Source: Bacteroidetes bacterium UBA2364 (GTDB taxonomy: Bacteria; Bacteroidota; Rhodothermia; Rhodothermales; UBA2364). Taken from it: 64,000 bases of DNA. Under the pieces are notes generated by a model. The model was not told the origin of the DNA. It worked only from the letters and a program-made list of their open reading frames with translations, and ran no database searches. Positions 8,760 to 16,893 of the stretch are shown here, piece after piece (within the stretch, counting starts at the first letter, position 1; every line of letters begins with the position of its first letter). The DNA lies in the NCBI GenBank assembly GCA_002344075.1, contig DDTM01000001.1, positions 5,971 to 69,970 of the forward strand, in the 5' to 3' direction. The translations under genes were made by a program, and so were the position numbers.

Positions 8760-11108
8760 ATGGTTGTTTATAGAACGCCCTTCATAACCACTTATGTAGG
8801 TTTGGGCAAAAACACGCGCTTCATGGAAACCAATTCCCTTTCCGACCCTTCGCAGGTACACTATTTGGTCATTGTGCATGGCATGGGCGAACCACGCGAA
8901 GGAGCCACCGTTCTCCCCGTGATCAATCGCATGGCCGAGATTCGGGCAAAAGAGATGTACCCCACCCTCGATCTTAAACTGGGGATTAAAGAAAACACCA
9001 TTTCACTGGGACGGATGCTCCCCGCTGGTGGACGACAAAAGTGGGTAGAATTTAAAGGTATTCCCATCAAAACCGAAGTCAAAACTTCAGAAGCCTGCAC
9101 GCCAGCCTCTGGTACCCCCACAGCCACTTTTTTGGGAGAACCTTCAGACTGTGGCACCAATATCCGCTTTGTGGACCTTTTCTGGGGAGATATCACCACC
9201 CAACTTTTTCCAAAAGCCGCCGAGCCTGTCAACCTATGGACTCGAGCCTTAATCAACCGTGTAGAGCAACGCTGGAAGGCACAACGGCGAGATAAAGTAT
9301 CTAACTCTGGCCTTTACCAAGCCAATGTAGAGATCCAACTTAAGGTGCTCTTAGATAACCTTCGTAAAACCCTGATTCCCATTCAGCAGGTACTCTCACT
9401 CCGATTCCGGTTTTTATCCGAGCTTATTTTTGATAAGTTTATAGGTGATGTTCAGCTTTATGCCGAATACATGACCTGCCGAGAAGATGCGATCAAGCGT
9501 TTTCATGCTAAAATGAGCGAAGTACATCGCGCACACGACATGACGGAAATGGAGCGCAAACTCATGGGTGCTGAACCCCGTAAGCCCGTTTATCACGTGA
9601 TTGCACACAGTCTTGGAACCGTCATGTCACTGGATGCCTTGGTAGAGGGGGCCGCGACCGAAGCACCTTGGTTTCCTTTTGTCAAAAATTATGTGACATT
9701 AGGCTCCCCGATAGATAAGTTTCTGATGTTGTGGCCAGAAAATTATCACCATTTAGACAACCTCAATCATCCCAAATGGAAGGGCCTTATCTGGTCCGAA
9801 CGTGCATCACGGGTGCAAAAAATTAGACACTTCAATTATTGTGACGAGCAAGACCCTGTAGGCCATAACTTAGACTTTTTGGAAAAGAAACCCGTAATCG
9901 GACACTTATTCGAAACCATCGAAGACAAGGTTTTCGTCCGTTACCCAGTTCCCGGAAAGGCACATGTAGATTATTGGACAGATGTCGAGTTGTTTCGACA
10001 TATCCTGCATGTTACCATAGATGACAAGCCCATTACCGATCCTAAGCCACGCAAAAAACAGGATTTCCGGAAAACCATGTTGGATATGATGGCCTTCGGT
10101 CAGCAAGCGGAGTCCAACCAAGCCGCTACCAAAAACAATGAAGCCGCGCCCGTTCAGTGGTATCTTCCGAAGGTCTATAAAGAAGTGACCAAAATCTCTT
10201 ACGTCTTGCTCCCATTGATTTTTTGGACGGTTGCAAGCGCTCTACTGTTGTTTTTTGGCCTGGGAACCTCTTTTGCTAAAGAAGGTGCCGGAAAATTGTT
10301 TGACGATTCGGAATTGGTCTCAAGGACCCTCTTGGCATTTACCTTTTTAGGGGGTTATGGTCTCTCAGAATTACTCGCCACCTTAACCGGGAAATCTTTT
10401 CCTGAGTGGATCCGTTCTACGAAGCGACCCGCTTTATGGATTACCATTGGAATAACAGCTATTGCGCCTGTTATTTTTACAGGCATTATCACCATTGGAA
10501 CCTGGGCAATGCTCCTCATAGGCATTTTAGTAGGTATTCTTTGGCTTTATTTCCGAGTGATGGAGTTAATGATTCAGTGGAGGCAGATGACGGTTATGCT
10601 TACCGATGCCACCAATAAAAACGCACCGGAACTCGAAGACCGCATGACCAAACGCATTGTTTTACGCATCCGTATTGCGGTATGGGGTTTCTTTTTTCCG
10701 GCTTTATTTCTTTTGTTCGGATTAGAGTGGTTCGACCGTGTGGTGGATTTGCGCCTTTTTGTGACTTCCCCCCTCCCAGTGTTGACCAGTTTATATCACT
10801 ATCTCTCGCGAGGTATGGCAGATTTGCTCTTTCCGATTGCTATGTTTGTAGGCCCGAATCCAGATTATACCCGTTACTACAATGTCATCGTCACAAGTTT
10901 TGTTTTGCTTTCGATGACAGGCTCCTTGGTGTATGTGTACCGCGCCCTAAAATACTTTATCGAACGGAACAAAACGATCGCGATGAAGCAAGACATGCAG
11001 AACAGGGCGGCTTTATTTGCCCCTGAAATGTTACCAGACGCCCGTTCAGAGGCCGCCCTTGGCAACAGCAACCTAAACAAAACCTCACAGACACCAACAC
11101 CCCATTAA
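8760..11108 (+). CDS. Large alpha/beta-hydrolase-like protein with C-terminal membrane domain
   Basis: This 782-residue protein is of unknown function. The N-terminal half has alpha/beta-hydrolase features: an oxyanion-type HGMG turn at residues 40-43 after a hydrophobic strand (YLVIVHG), and a nucleophile elbow AHSLGT with S284. ALGSPIDKF-like TLGSPIDKF and later acidic and histidine residues could complete the triad. Residues about 485-735 contain roughly five hydrophobic segments, so the protein is membrane-anchored with a cytoplasmic-looking charged tail. The nearest analogy is to lipase/esterase-like DUF676-style proteins, but no substrate can be named. ATG 8823 (METNS) is an alternative start. 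It is monocistronic, with a promoter at 8677 and a terminator at 11134. Confidence 0.75.
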   Translation: MVVYRTPFITTYVGLGKNTRFMETNSLSDPSQVHYLVIVHGMGEPREGATVLPVINRMAEIRAKEMYPTLDLKLGIKENTISLGRMLPAGGRQKWVEFKGIPIKTEVKTSEACTPASGTPTATFLGEPSDCGTNIRFVDLFWGDITTQLFPKAAEPVNLWTRALINRVEQRWKAQRRDKVSNSGLYQANVEIQLKVLLDNLRKTLIPIQQVLSLRFRFLSELIFDKFIGDVQLYAEYMTCREDAIKRFHAKMSEVHRAHDMTEMERKLMGAEPRKPVYHVIAHSLGTVMSLDALVEGAATEAPWFPFVKNYVTLGSPIDKFLMLWPENYHHLDNLNHPKWKGLIWSERASRVQKIRHFNYCDEQDPVGHNLDFLEKKPVIGHLFETIEDKVFVRYPVPGKAHVDYWTDVELFRHILHVTIDDKPITDPKPRKKQDFRKTMLDMMAFGQQAESNQAATKNNEAAPVQWYLPKVYKEVTKISYVLLPLIFWTVASALLLFFGLGTSFAKEGAGKLFDDSELVSRTLLAFTFLGGYGLSELLATLTGKSFPEWIRSTKRPALWITIGITAIAPVIFTGIITIGTWAMLLIGILVGILWLYFRVMELMIQWRQMTVMLTDATNKNAPELEDRMTKRIVLRIRIAVWGFFFPALFLLFGLEWFDRVVDLRLFVTSPLPVLTSLYHYLSRGMADLLFPIAMFVGPNPDYTRYYNVIVTSFVLLSMTGSLVYVYRALKYFIERNKTIAMKQDMQNRAALFAPEMLPDARSEAALGNSNLNKTSQTPTPH

Positions 11109-11133
11109 AACCATCGCCTGCTACCGTTTCTTC

Positions 11134-11166
11134 ATATCCGTTGGAATATTCTGGCGGATATTTTTT
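11134..11166 (+). terminator. Intrinsic terminator after the membrane hydrolase
   Basis: Stem ATATCCG (11134-11140) / CGGATAT (11155-11161) is followed by TTTTT. Confidence 0.75.
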
Positions 11167-11210
11167 ATCCCTAACTTCCCAAGAATGCAACAGACGTTTT
11201 CTCCTTCGTA

Positions 11211-11801
11211 CTATGCTTTCTGCTTTTGTAATGGACGTTTTCGTTGCATCTGACGCGGGCCATACCAGAGCCAAAAACCAGTGATGCTAAACACCAGCAA
11301 GGCCAACCCCATGATACTGGTGTACACAAGTTTAATGATCCCACCTTCGGTTTCTAAATAGCGATCCAGTATAGAGCCATCATGGATGTGCTCTACCAAG
11401 TCGGCATTTCTGCGTTCAATGAGCAGCACTTTTCCGGTTGCCCCATCTAATTGAATACCCCAATAATGATCTGCAAAAACAAACTTGACACTTCCCTTGT
11501 CTTGTCGGACGTCAATTCGGTCCAGTCTTGTAGAGAGTTTAGCCGAAATTTTTTGGTGCAAGGTCTGATTTGCCACCGCCTGCAATTCATGCAAGGGCTT
11601 CCATTCCCGTAGTTCGGTTGTGGTTCCTTTTTGTGTAGGGGCCAGTAACAATCCATTGCTGTTCTTCTTCCAACCCAGCAGCAAGCCAGAGACCGCAATC
11701 ACCATAAAAAAAACAACGAGGGAAATACCAGTTATCCGATGAACTGCCCTGAAAATGCGGAGTGTTTGGGCTTGTTTTTTCCGTTTTTCGGTGTCTTGCA
11801 T
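11211..11801 (-). CDS. PepSY-domain membrane protein
   Basis: This is a 196-residue protein of the PepSY-associated TM family, as found in iron-uptake flavoreductase-like and other membrane proteins. Features in order: a cytoplasmic basic start, TM1 (about 27-46, ISLVVFFMVIAVSGLLLGW), a periplasmic PepSY-like domain with WGIQLDGATGKVLLIERR, a conserved HIHDGSILDR segment, and TM2 (about 160-180) ending FWLWYGPRQ. HRITG before TM1 and HDGS before TM2 are family hallmarks. It starts 6 nt after the cca stop and is probably co-transcribed. A PepSY-TM role in redox or iron metabolism is only suggested by family; the partner is unknown. Confidence 0.88.
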   Translation of the reverse strand: MQDTEKRKKQAQTLRIFRAVHRITGISLVVFFMVIAVSGLLLGWKKNSNGLLLAPTQKGTTTELREWKPLHELQAVANQTLHQKISAKLSTRLDRIDVRQDKGSVKFVFADHYWGIQLDGATGKVLLIERRNADLVEHIHDGSILDRYLETEGGIIKLVYTSIMGLALLVFSITGFWLWYGPRQMQRKRPLQKQKA

Positions 11802-11807
11802 GAGAGA

Positions 11808-13250
11808 TTATATTACCGTTTTTAAAAGATCATTTTTTACGGCCAGCATATATGCAAAAGCAGCTCCATGCTCATTTGGAATCCGGCCTTCGAGAATGGC
11901 CTCTTCTATGGCCTTTTTAATGATCCCCACTTCTTTGCCTGGTTTTAGTCCCAAGACCTCCATAATTTCGTTACCCTTTACGGGTGGCTGAAACTGACGA
12001 AGGCGGTCTTTTTCCTCAACAATACGCATTTTTTCTTCCACCAAATCAAAATGAGCCAGATAACGTGCTACACGTTGCGGATTTTTGGTGGTAATGTCTG
12101 CCCGAACAAGTGCCATCAGGTCTTCGAGGTCATCCCCTGCATCAAACAAGAGACGCCGCACCGCCGAGTCCGTCACTACTTCATCCACCAATGCCACCGG
12201 GCGATGGTGTAGTGATACTAATTTTTGCACATAACGCATCCGCTCGTCCACAGGTAAACGAAGCTGTTTAAAAATACCCGGCACCATCCGCCCCCCTCTG
12301 TCCTCGTGCCCGTGAAACGTCCAGCCAATACCTTGTACATACCGCTTGCTCTTCGGCTTTCCGATATCGTGTAATAATGCCGCCCAACGAAGCCAACGGG
12401 TTTCTTCAACAGGGCGTCCACCAAGCGATTCAGCAAGATTGTCTAACACCTGTAGGGTATGAAAAAAGTTGTCTTTGTGCTTATGACCTTCCATATTTTC
12501 TACGCCAGCCAAGGCAGTAAGGGCGGGGAACACATGGGCCAATATCCCTGTTTCGTACAAAACCCTCAAGCCAACGGAAGGTACAGGACACACCATGATC
12601 TTTTGCAGTTCGTCCGTAACCCGCTCCATGCTGATAATCCGGATACGTTCTGCCATTTTTTTCATGGCATCGAAAGCTTTTGGATGGATACTGAACCCAA
12701 GCTGGGTAGCAAAGCGAGCAGCACGCATCATGCGCAAGGGATCATCAGAAAAGGTCACTTCTGGGTCTAAAGGCGTCCGAATGAGTTGTTCGGCCAAGTC
12801 TTTTTGCCCACCAAAAGGATCCAGTAATGTACCAAAAGTATTCGCATTTAGGGAGACAGCAAGGGCATTGATGGTAAAATCGCGGCGATTCTGATCTTCC
12901 TCCAAGGTTCCCTCTTCAACAATTGGCTTTCGGGAATCCCGAGAATAACTCTCGCTACGTGCGCTCACAAATTCTAATTCTAAAGAACGGCCTGCGGAAA
13001 GATGAAGGTGTACGCCTGCGGTTCCAAAATTTTTGTGCACATGAGCCATACCCACCCCATATGCCGCTGCCACGGCCTGTGCCAACCGAATGCCGCTTCC
13101 AGGACCAACTGTCACAAAATCTAAATCTTTAGTTGGTCGTTGCAAGAACCAATCACGTACCCCGCCCCCCACCATGTAGACAGGTAGGGCCATCTCATCT
13201 GCAAGCGCACCAATCCGGCGAAGAATGTCTGAATACGGAAGCCTGTTCAA
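11808..13250 (-). CDS. cca: CCA-adding tRNA nucleotidyltransferase / poly(A) polymerase family with HD domain
   Basis: This 480-residue class II nucleotidyltransferase is predicted to add or repair the 3' CCA of tRNAs. That would be needed here because the tRNA-Leu in this window lacks an encoded CCA. The catalytic head has GGGVRDWFL and DLDFV with the metal-binding aspartates, then RRDFTINA and DDPLRMMRAARFA. A C-terminal HD domain carries ALLHDIGKP and HHRPVA, as in Bacteroidota CCA/PAP enzymes. The length and domain order fit the family. The PepSY gene follows 6 nt downstream. A TATCTTT motif on the minus strand at 13321-13328 may belong to its promoter. Confidence 0.95.
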   Translation of the reverse strand: MNRLPYSDILRRIGALADEMALPVYMVGGGVRDWFLQRPTKDLDFVTVGPGSGIRLAQAVAAAYGVGMAHVHKNFGTAGVHLHLSAGRSLELEFVSARSESYSRDSRKPIVEEGTLEEDQNRRDFTINALAVSLNANTFGTLLDPFGGQKDLAEQLIRTPLDPEVTFSDDPLRMMRAARFATQLGFSIHPKAFDAMKKMAERIRIISMERVTDELQKIMVCPVPSVGLRVLYETGILAHVFPALTALAGVENMEGHKHKDNFFHTLQVLDNLAESLGGRPVEETRWLRWAALLHDIGKPKSKRYVQGIGWTFHGHEDRGGRMVPGIFKQLRLPVDERMRYVQKLVSLHHRPVALVDEVVTDSAVRRLLFDAGDDLEDLMALVRADITTKNPQRVARYLAHFDLVEEKMRIVEEKDRLRQFQPPVKGNEIMEVLGLKPGKEVGIIKKAIEEAILEGRIPNEHGAAFAYMLAVKNDLLKTVI

Positions 13251-13389
13251 GGATTGTATCTCCTAAACCAAATAAGACAAAAGGGCATATTAGGGGCTGC
13301 CTGTTCGGCATCACAGGCTTTAAAGATACAAGATTTGATATGTATATTTTTCAAAAAAACAGACCAAGACGCTGCCATTTCTTTTTTAT

Positions 13390-13420
13390 AAACAGGTTTT
13401 CCCTCGTGTAAAACCTGTTT
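13390..13420. repeat. Perfect 11-bp inverted repeat between aroE and cca
   Basis: AAACAGGTTTT (13390-13400) pairs perfectly with AAAACCTGTTT (13410-13420) around a 9-nt loop. It lies 52 bp past the aroE stop on the minus strand. There is no T tract on that side, so it may be a weak terminator, a processing hairpin or a protein-binding site. Confidence 0.6.
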
Positions 13421-13472
13421 ATTCCGCCACAAAAAGATCAGACATTCTTCCCATCAGGCTTCGGCAAAACCA

Positions 13473-14366
13473 TTATTCTGTATAGCCCGACTCTTTGGAA
13501 AAATGCCTATCCAGTACTTCTCGTACCACCTCCACAGGCATTTCAACCTCCGTCCATTGGCGATATGCTGCCGCTGCTTGCCCAATAAACATTTCAAGGC
13601 CACCGATCGTATTTCCTCCGGCGTTGGCTACCTCCCTCAGAAAGCGGGTCTGGACCGGGTTATAAATAAGGTCGTAGGCGGTATGATGCACACCAAAATC
13701 CGCTACTTCACCCCAAACAGGTTCTTCGATATGGGGATACATCCCTTTTGGAGTGGCGTTAACCAACAAGTGTGCCGCCCGAATGACAGGGCCAGCTACA
13801 GGCCATGCAACGATAGATAATTTTTCGTCAGGATCATAAGGGCGCATGGCGGCAATCAATCCTTGTGCCTTTTCCGGTGAACGAACCACCAATCGGATTT
13901 TATACAGGTCGAGATGCATCAACAAGCCATAGAGTACGGCACGTGTTGCACCTCCGGCGCCAAAAACCACCGCTTCTTTTCCGGCAAACGCGGCAACATA
14001 GGGCCATAGCGGCGTCAAAAACCCAACCACATCGGTGTTGTCTCCATAAAGCAACGGGTGGCCTTCTTCATCCACTTTGCAAACAATGGTATTAACAGCG
14101 CCTATGGCTTGAGCCGCTTCGGAACATTGATCCATCAACCTAAAGGCGGCTTCTTTATGCGGGATGGTGACATTAGCACCCGAAAACCCCAATGCCAGAA
14201 GACCACGAATGGCTGCTGCAAGATGATCCGGTTGAACGGGTGATGCCAAATAGGTTCTGTTCAGGCCCTGCGTACGAAAAGCGACATTATGAATGAGCGG
14301 AGAAAGAGAGTGACAAACCGGCCAGCCAAGAACCGCAACCGGCTTCGTGTTCGTATTGGGGAGCAT
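13473..14366 (-). CDS. aroE: Shikimate dehydrogenase (NADP+)
   Basis: This 297-residue enzyme reduces 3-dehydroshikimate to shikimate in aromatic amino acid synthesis. The substrate domain has SLSPLIHN (shikimate-binding serines), NVTIPHKE with the catalytic lysine, and GAVNT. The NADP domain has GAGGATRAV, followed by an arginine-containing VVRSPEKA that favours NADP. Near the C-terminus GLEMFIGQAAAAYRQWT is the family-typical helix. The ATG at 14366 gives the expected start (TKPVAVLGWPVCHSLSP). A terminator-like hairpin at 14407-14446 separates it from the upstream TPR gene, so it likely has its own promoter. Confidence 0.95.
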   Translation of the reverse strand: MLPNTNTKPVAVLGWPVCHSLSPLIHNVAFRTQGLNRTYLASPVQPDHLAAAIRGLLALGFSGANVTIPHKEAAFRLMDQCSEAAQAIGAVNTIVCKVDEEGHPLLYGDNTDVVGFLTPLWPYVAAFAGKEAVVFGAGGATRAVLYGLLMHLDLYKIRLVVRSPEKAQGLIAAMRPYDPDEKLSIVAWPVAGPVIRAAHLLVNATPKGMYPHIEEPVWGEVADFGVHHTAYDLIYNPVQTRFLREVANAGGNTIGGLEMFIGQAAAAYRQWTEVEMPVEVVREVLDRHFSKESGYTE

Positions 14367-14406
14367 ATTGTTTTTTCAGGCTATGATTAAAGGAACAAAC
14401 AATGCC

Positions 14407-14446
14407 AAAATAAGTGCCCGACCACACACTTCGTGTACCCGGGCAC
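14407..14446 (-). terminator. Intrinsic terminator after the TPR gene
   Basis: On the minus strand CGTGCCCGGG-side and CGGGCAC arms (14440-14446 with 14414-14420) form a 7-bp GC stem, followed by TTATTTT. It lies 31 bp past the TPR stop. Confidence 0.65.
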
Positions 14447-14476
14447 CGTTTTCCGTCATTTTTAGGTTTAGCGCCT

Positions 14477-15409
14477 TTATCGGTGGCGTAACAAATGTGG
14501 GTTAAGTTTAGCAGCTTGTTGCCAGTAGTTAGAAAAGGCATCTAAGTCGCCCTTCTGACGATAGGCCAAAGCAAGGTTATACAAGGTCGCGGCATCCTTT
14601 GGCTCCCCATTCAACGCCGTTTGATAGCAAACAATCGCTTCGTCGAACCGAGAAAGTCTTGCGAGTACATTACCCCGATTATACCAAGCAGCCGTAAAAT
14701 TTTCTTCTACAACAGTGGCAAAATCGTAAGACTTAATTGCTTCCTCTAAACGCCCCATCCGCGACAATACAATCCCCCGATTATACCAAGTAAGGTAAGC
14801 GTAAGGATTATTGTTCAGTTGCTGCTCGTAGCAATACAGGGCACAGGCGTCTTTTTCCAACATTTCGTAGCAGAATCCTAATTCGTGCCAGGCTTCCTCG
14901 TGCTCCGGTTGGTATTTCACACAAGCCTTAAGATGACGAATGGCCTCTTCGTAGCGGTTCATTTTCTCAAGCAGCCATCCCAAACGAAAATGTGCTTCCA
15001 CATGGAAAGCATCGGCTGCAATGGCGGTTTCGTAGGTAACAACAGCTTCGGCTGGAAAACCCGTTTGTTCATAGGTCTGACCAATCTGAACCATCGAATC
15101 GGCATCAAGTGGATTATAGATCAGGTGTTGCCGGAAGGCATCCCGTGCATCAGCAGGCCTTTGAAGCGCATTCAGTGCCAATCCTTTCAAAAACCAGCCC
15201 GTTGTGGAGGCCGGATACAAGGCCAACAAGCGCGTGATCGCACCAAGGGCTTCATGCGGGTTTTTGTGTTCCAGATACCAAACCGCAATATGCGTTAGAA
15301 GATCAGGATCAATAACGGATTCTGGATTTTGGCCATAGGTCGTTAATAAGGACGCGGTATGGGCTGGCTCTGCCGAGAATTCCGACGACTCAAATTCAAA
15401 ATCGAACAT
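14477..15409 (-). CDS. Tetratricopeptide-repeat protein
   Basis: This 310-residue protein consists almost entirely of TPR units of about 34 residues (WFLKGLALNALQRPADA, AHFRLGWLLEKMNRYEEA, AWHELGFCYEMLEKD, TWYNRGIVLSRMGRLEEA, AWYNRGNVLARLSRFDEA, TLYNLALAYRQKGD), roughly seven or eight in all. The start (MFDFEFESSEFSAEP) is acidic and lacks a signal peptide, so it is probably a cytosolic scaffold. The partner is unknown. The gene is divergent from the membrane protein at 15760, with a 350-bp shared upstream region, and ends in a hairpin terminator. Proteins of this type are common in Bacteroidota and the specific role cannot be inferred. Confidence 0.9.
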   Translation of the reverse strand: MFDFEFESSEFSAEPAHTASLLTTYGQNPESVIDPDLLTHIAVWYLEHKNPHEALGAITRLLALYPASTTGWFLKGLALNALQRPADARDAFRQHLIYNPLDADSMVQIGQTYEQTGFPAEAVVTYETAIAADAFHVEAHFRLGWLLEKMNRYEEAIRHLKACVKYQPEHEEAWHELGFCYEMLEKDACALYCYEQQLNNNPYAYLTWYNRGIVLSRMGRLEEAIKSYDFATVVEENFTAAWYNRGNVLARLSRFDEAIVCYQTALNGEPKDAATLYNLALAYRQKGDLDAFSNYWQQAAKLNPHLLRHR

Positions 15410-15759
15410 AGATGGTGGTGGTTGCTCAGAATATTTCGGAGAATGGTTTTCCGAACCTAACTTGGAGTATTCTGTCTTTAAAAGGGTTTATTCCAAGTCT
15501 CAAACTGATACCAACTTTTAATCAATGCGATGTTTCAGTGAATTTGCGACCCTGCAAGCGCTTTGCATTGATACGAGACCCAAAAATCCACACTTCCTTA
15601 ATATAACGCATCGCGTCATTATTGTATTTGCTTTTCCTTTTATTGTAATTTGGACATTACCAAACCAGTCAGATAGTTTACTACCTTTGTAACCAAACAA
15701 AACGAAATAACGTGGGAACTTACCAACTGCTGATCTTCCGGATCGCCAGCCGTTTTAAT

Positions 15760-16329
15760 ATGGCTTATTCTCCTCTTGGCAAACTCATTCGGAAGCAAAC
15801 AAACGATGCTTACCGTGCCGAGAACCTTTTCATCCTTGCCGCTGCCACGCTAATCATCGCCCTCATGCTGGCCAACCAATTTGCTTGGGCGTTTATCCGA
15901 GAGGAAGTTTTGGCAAACCCGCAAGGCGACGTGGCCATTACCTATTGGCTTGTACAACTTTCTTTCATTGTTACCTTCCTTTTTGGTTGTGTAGTCGGGT
16001 TTAAGCCTGTAGTCACCATTACCTGCACGTCCTCATCTGTAAACATTCAAAGTGGCGATTTGCGGACAGCTATTGGTTACGACGAAATTCAGCAAGTAAA
16101 GATTATTTCTGCGGACCTCTTCCATCGCCACTACCGCCGCTACAAAGCTACCATGCCTGTCATCAATGGTACAGAACAACAATACGCACTATTGGTGACC
16201 GAACATCATCCAGTGGTTCTTGGACTCTGTAGTGCAGATCTCGATGCTTTTGTTCAGCATGTAGAAGCACAACGGATCCCCGTATCTCAGGACTTTTCCA
16301 TCGAGAACCGTTTCGCATTTGCTGCTTAA
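15760..16329 (+). CDS. Small membrane protein with two TM segments and PH-like/DUF domain
   Basis: About 189 residues from ATG 15760 (MAYSPLGKL); the frame extends to a GTG at 15712, which is less likely. Two hydrophobic segments (FILAAATLIIALMLANQFAW and YWLVQLSFIVTFLFGCVVGF) are joined by a short loop. A soluble domain follows (VTITCTSSSVNIQSGDLRTAIGYDEIQQVKII) whose alternating strands resemble bacterial PH-like domains, though the resemblance is weak. I do not recognise a named family. A TACCTTTG box at 15682-15689 fits a Bacteroidota -7 element without a clear -33. A terminator follows at 16349. Confidence 0.72.
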   Translation: MAYSPLGKLIRKQTNDAYRAENLFILAAATLIIALMLANQFAWAFIREEVLANPQGDVAITYWLVQLSFIVTFLFGCVVGFKPVVTITCTSSSVNIQSGDLRTAIGYDEIQQVKIISADLFHRHYRRYKATMPVINGTEQQYALLVTEHHPVVLGLCSADLDAFVQHVEAQRIPVSQDFSIENRFAFAA

Positions 16330-16348
16330 TTACGATAAAATGACTTCT

Positions 16349-16385
16349 AAGCCCGGTTTTTTAAACGACTGGGCTTATTTATTGT
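16349..16385 (+). terminator. Intrinsic terminator after the small membrane protein gene
   Basis: AAGCCC (16349-16354) pairs with GGGCTT (16371-16376) and is followed by ATTTATTGTTCTTTT. Confidence 0.7.
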
Positions 16386-16395
16386 TCTTTTACGA

Positions 16396-16427
16396 TTGTT
16401 TTTTAACTTTTGTACATCGTAAATTTG
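16396..16427 (+). promoter_or_regulatory. Putative promoter of the polyamine-transporter locus
   Basis: TTG (16396-16398) and TAAATTTG (16420-16427), an exact TAnnTTTG -7 box, are separated by 21 nt. The expected start near 16434 would leave a leader of about 460 nt before the binding-protein ATG. Confidence 0.5.
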
Positions 16428-16433
16428 TTGTGT

Positions 16434-16893
16434 AATAGCCATTGCACTATCCCATCATTATGTTGTTTGTAAAAGGGCTACGAGGAGACTCTAGCCCTTT
16501 TGCCGTACTTAGAAGGACCTGTCCAAAATTGCGCTGCGAAACGTCCGGTTTATCCCACATCACCTACCGTAAGGAAATACCACCAAAACTCCTTTTTCGC
16601 CGTCGATCACTCCAGCAGATCATACCCCGGCTCGGGGTTCTTTTCGAGACATGGAAGATACTTAGGAGAAACAATTCGGAAAGAAGTTATCTCCGAGATT
16701 ACGTTTATTTCAACAACAGCAACATTTCATTATCAAATTAACACAGATCCGCCTACTGAATTTAAAAAGATGCACCTTCACCTTCTCTTCGCTATTGTTT
16801 GTCCCCTGCATAATGACTTATCTTGGAAACGTTTACAAAAGCCGGCATCCTACACGTCCGGCTCACTTATCTTATCATTTTGGAGGTCATAGC
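16434..16893 (+). promoter_or_regulatory. Long hairpin-rich 5' leader of the polyamine-type ABC locus
   Basis: There is no convincing gene in this 460-nt stretch. It contains three compact hairpins. The first is AAAAGGGCTA/TAGCCCTTTT (16471-16480 with 16492-16501), which looks like a terminator. The second is CCCCG/CGGGG with a 3-nt loop (16625-16637) followed by TTCTTTT, again terminator-like. The third is GCCGG/CCGGC (16841-16862), 19 nt before the strong TGGAGG ribosome site at 16881-16886. Stacked terminator-like hairpins upstream of a transport operon suggest attenuation or a ligand-sensing RNA. I do not recognise a known riboswitch consensus. Confidence 0.45.

Noticed and set aside
16442..16892. 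Plus-strand frames of 99-130 residues in the transporter leader
   Set aside because: Cysteine- and arginine-rich composition, no domain, overlapping frames and strong hairpins inside; better explained as untranslated leader.
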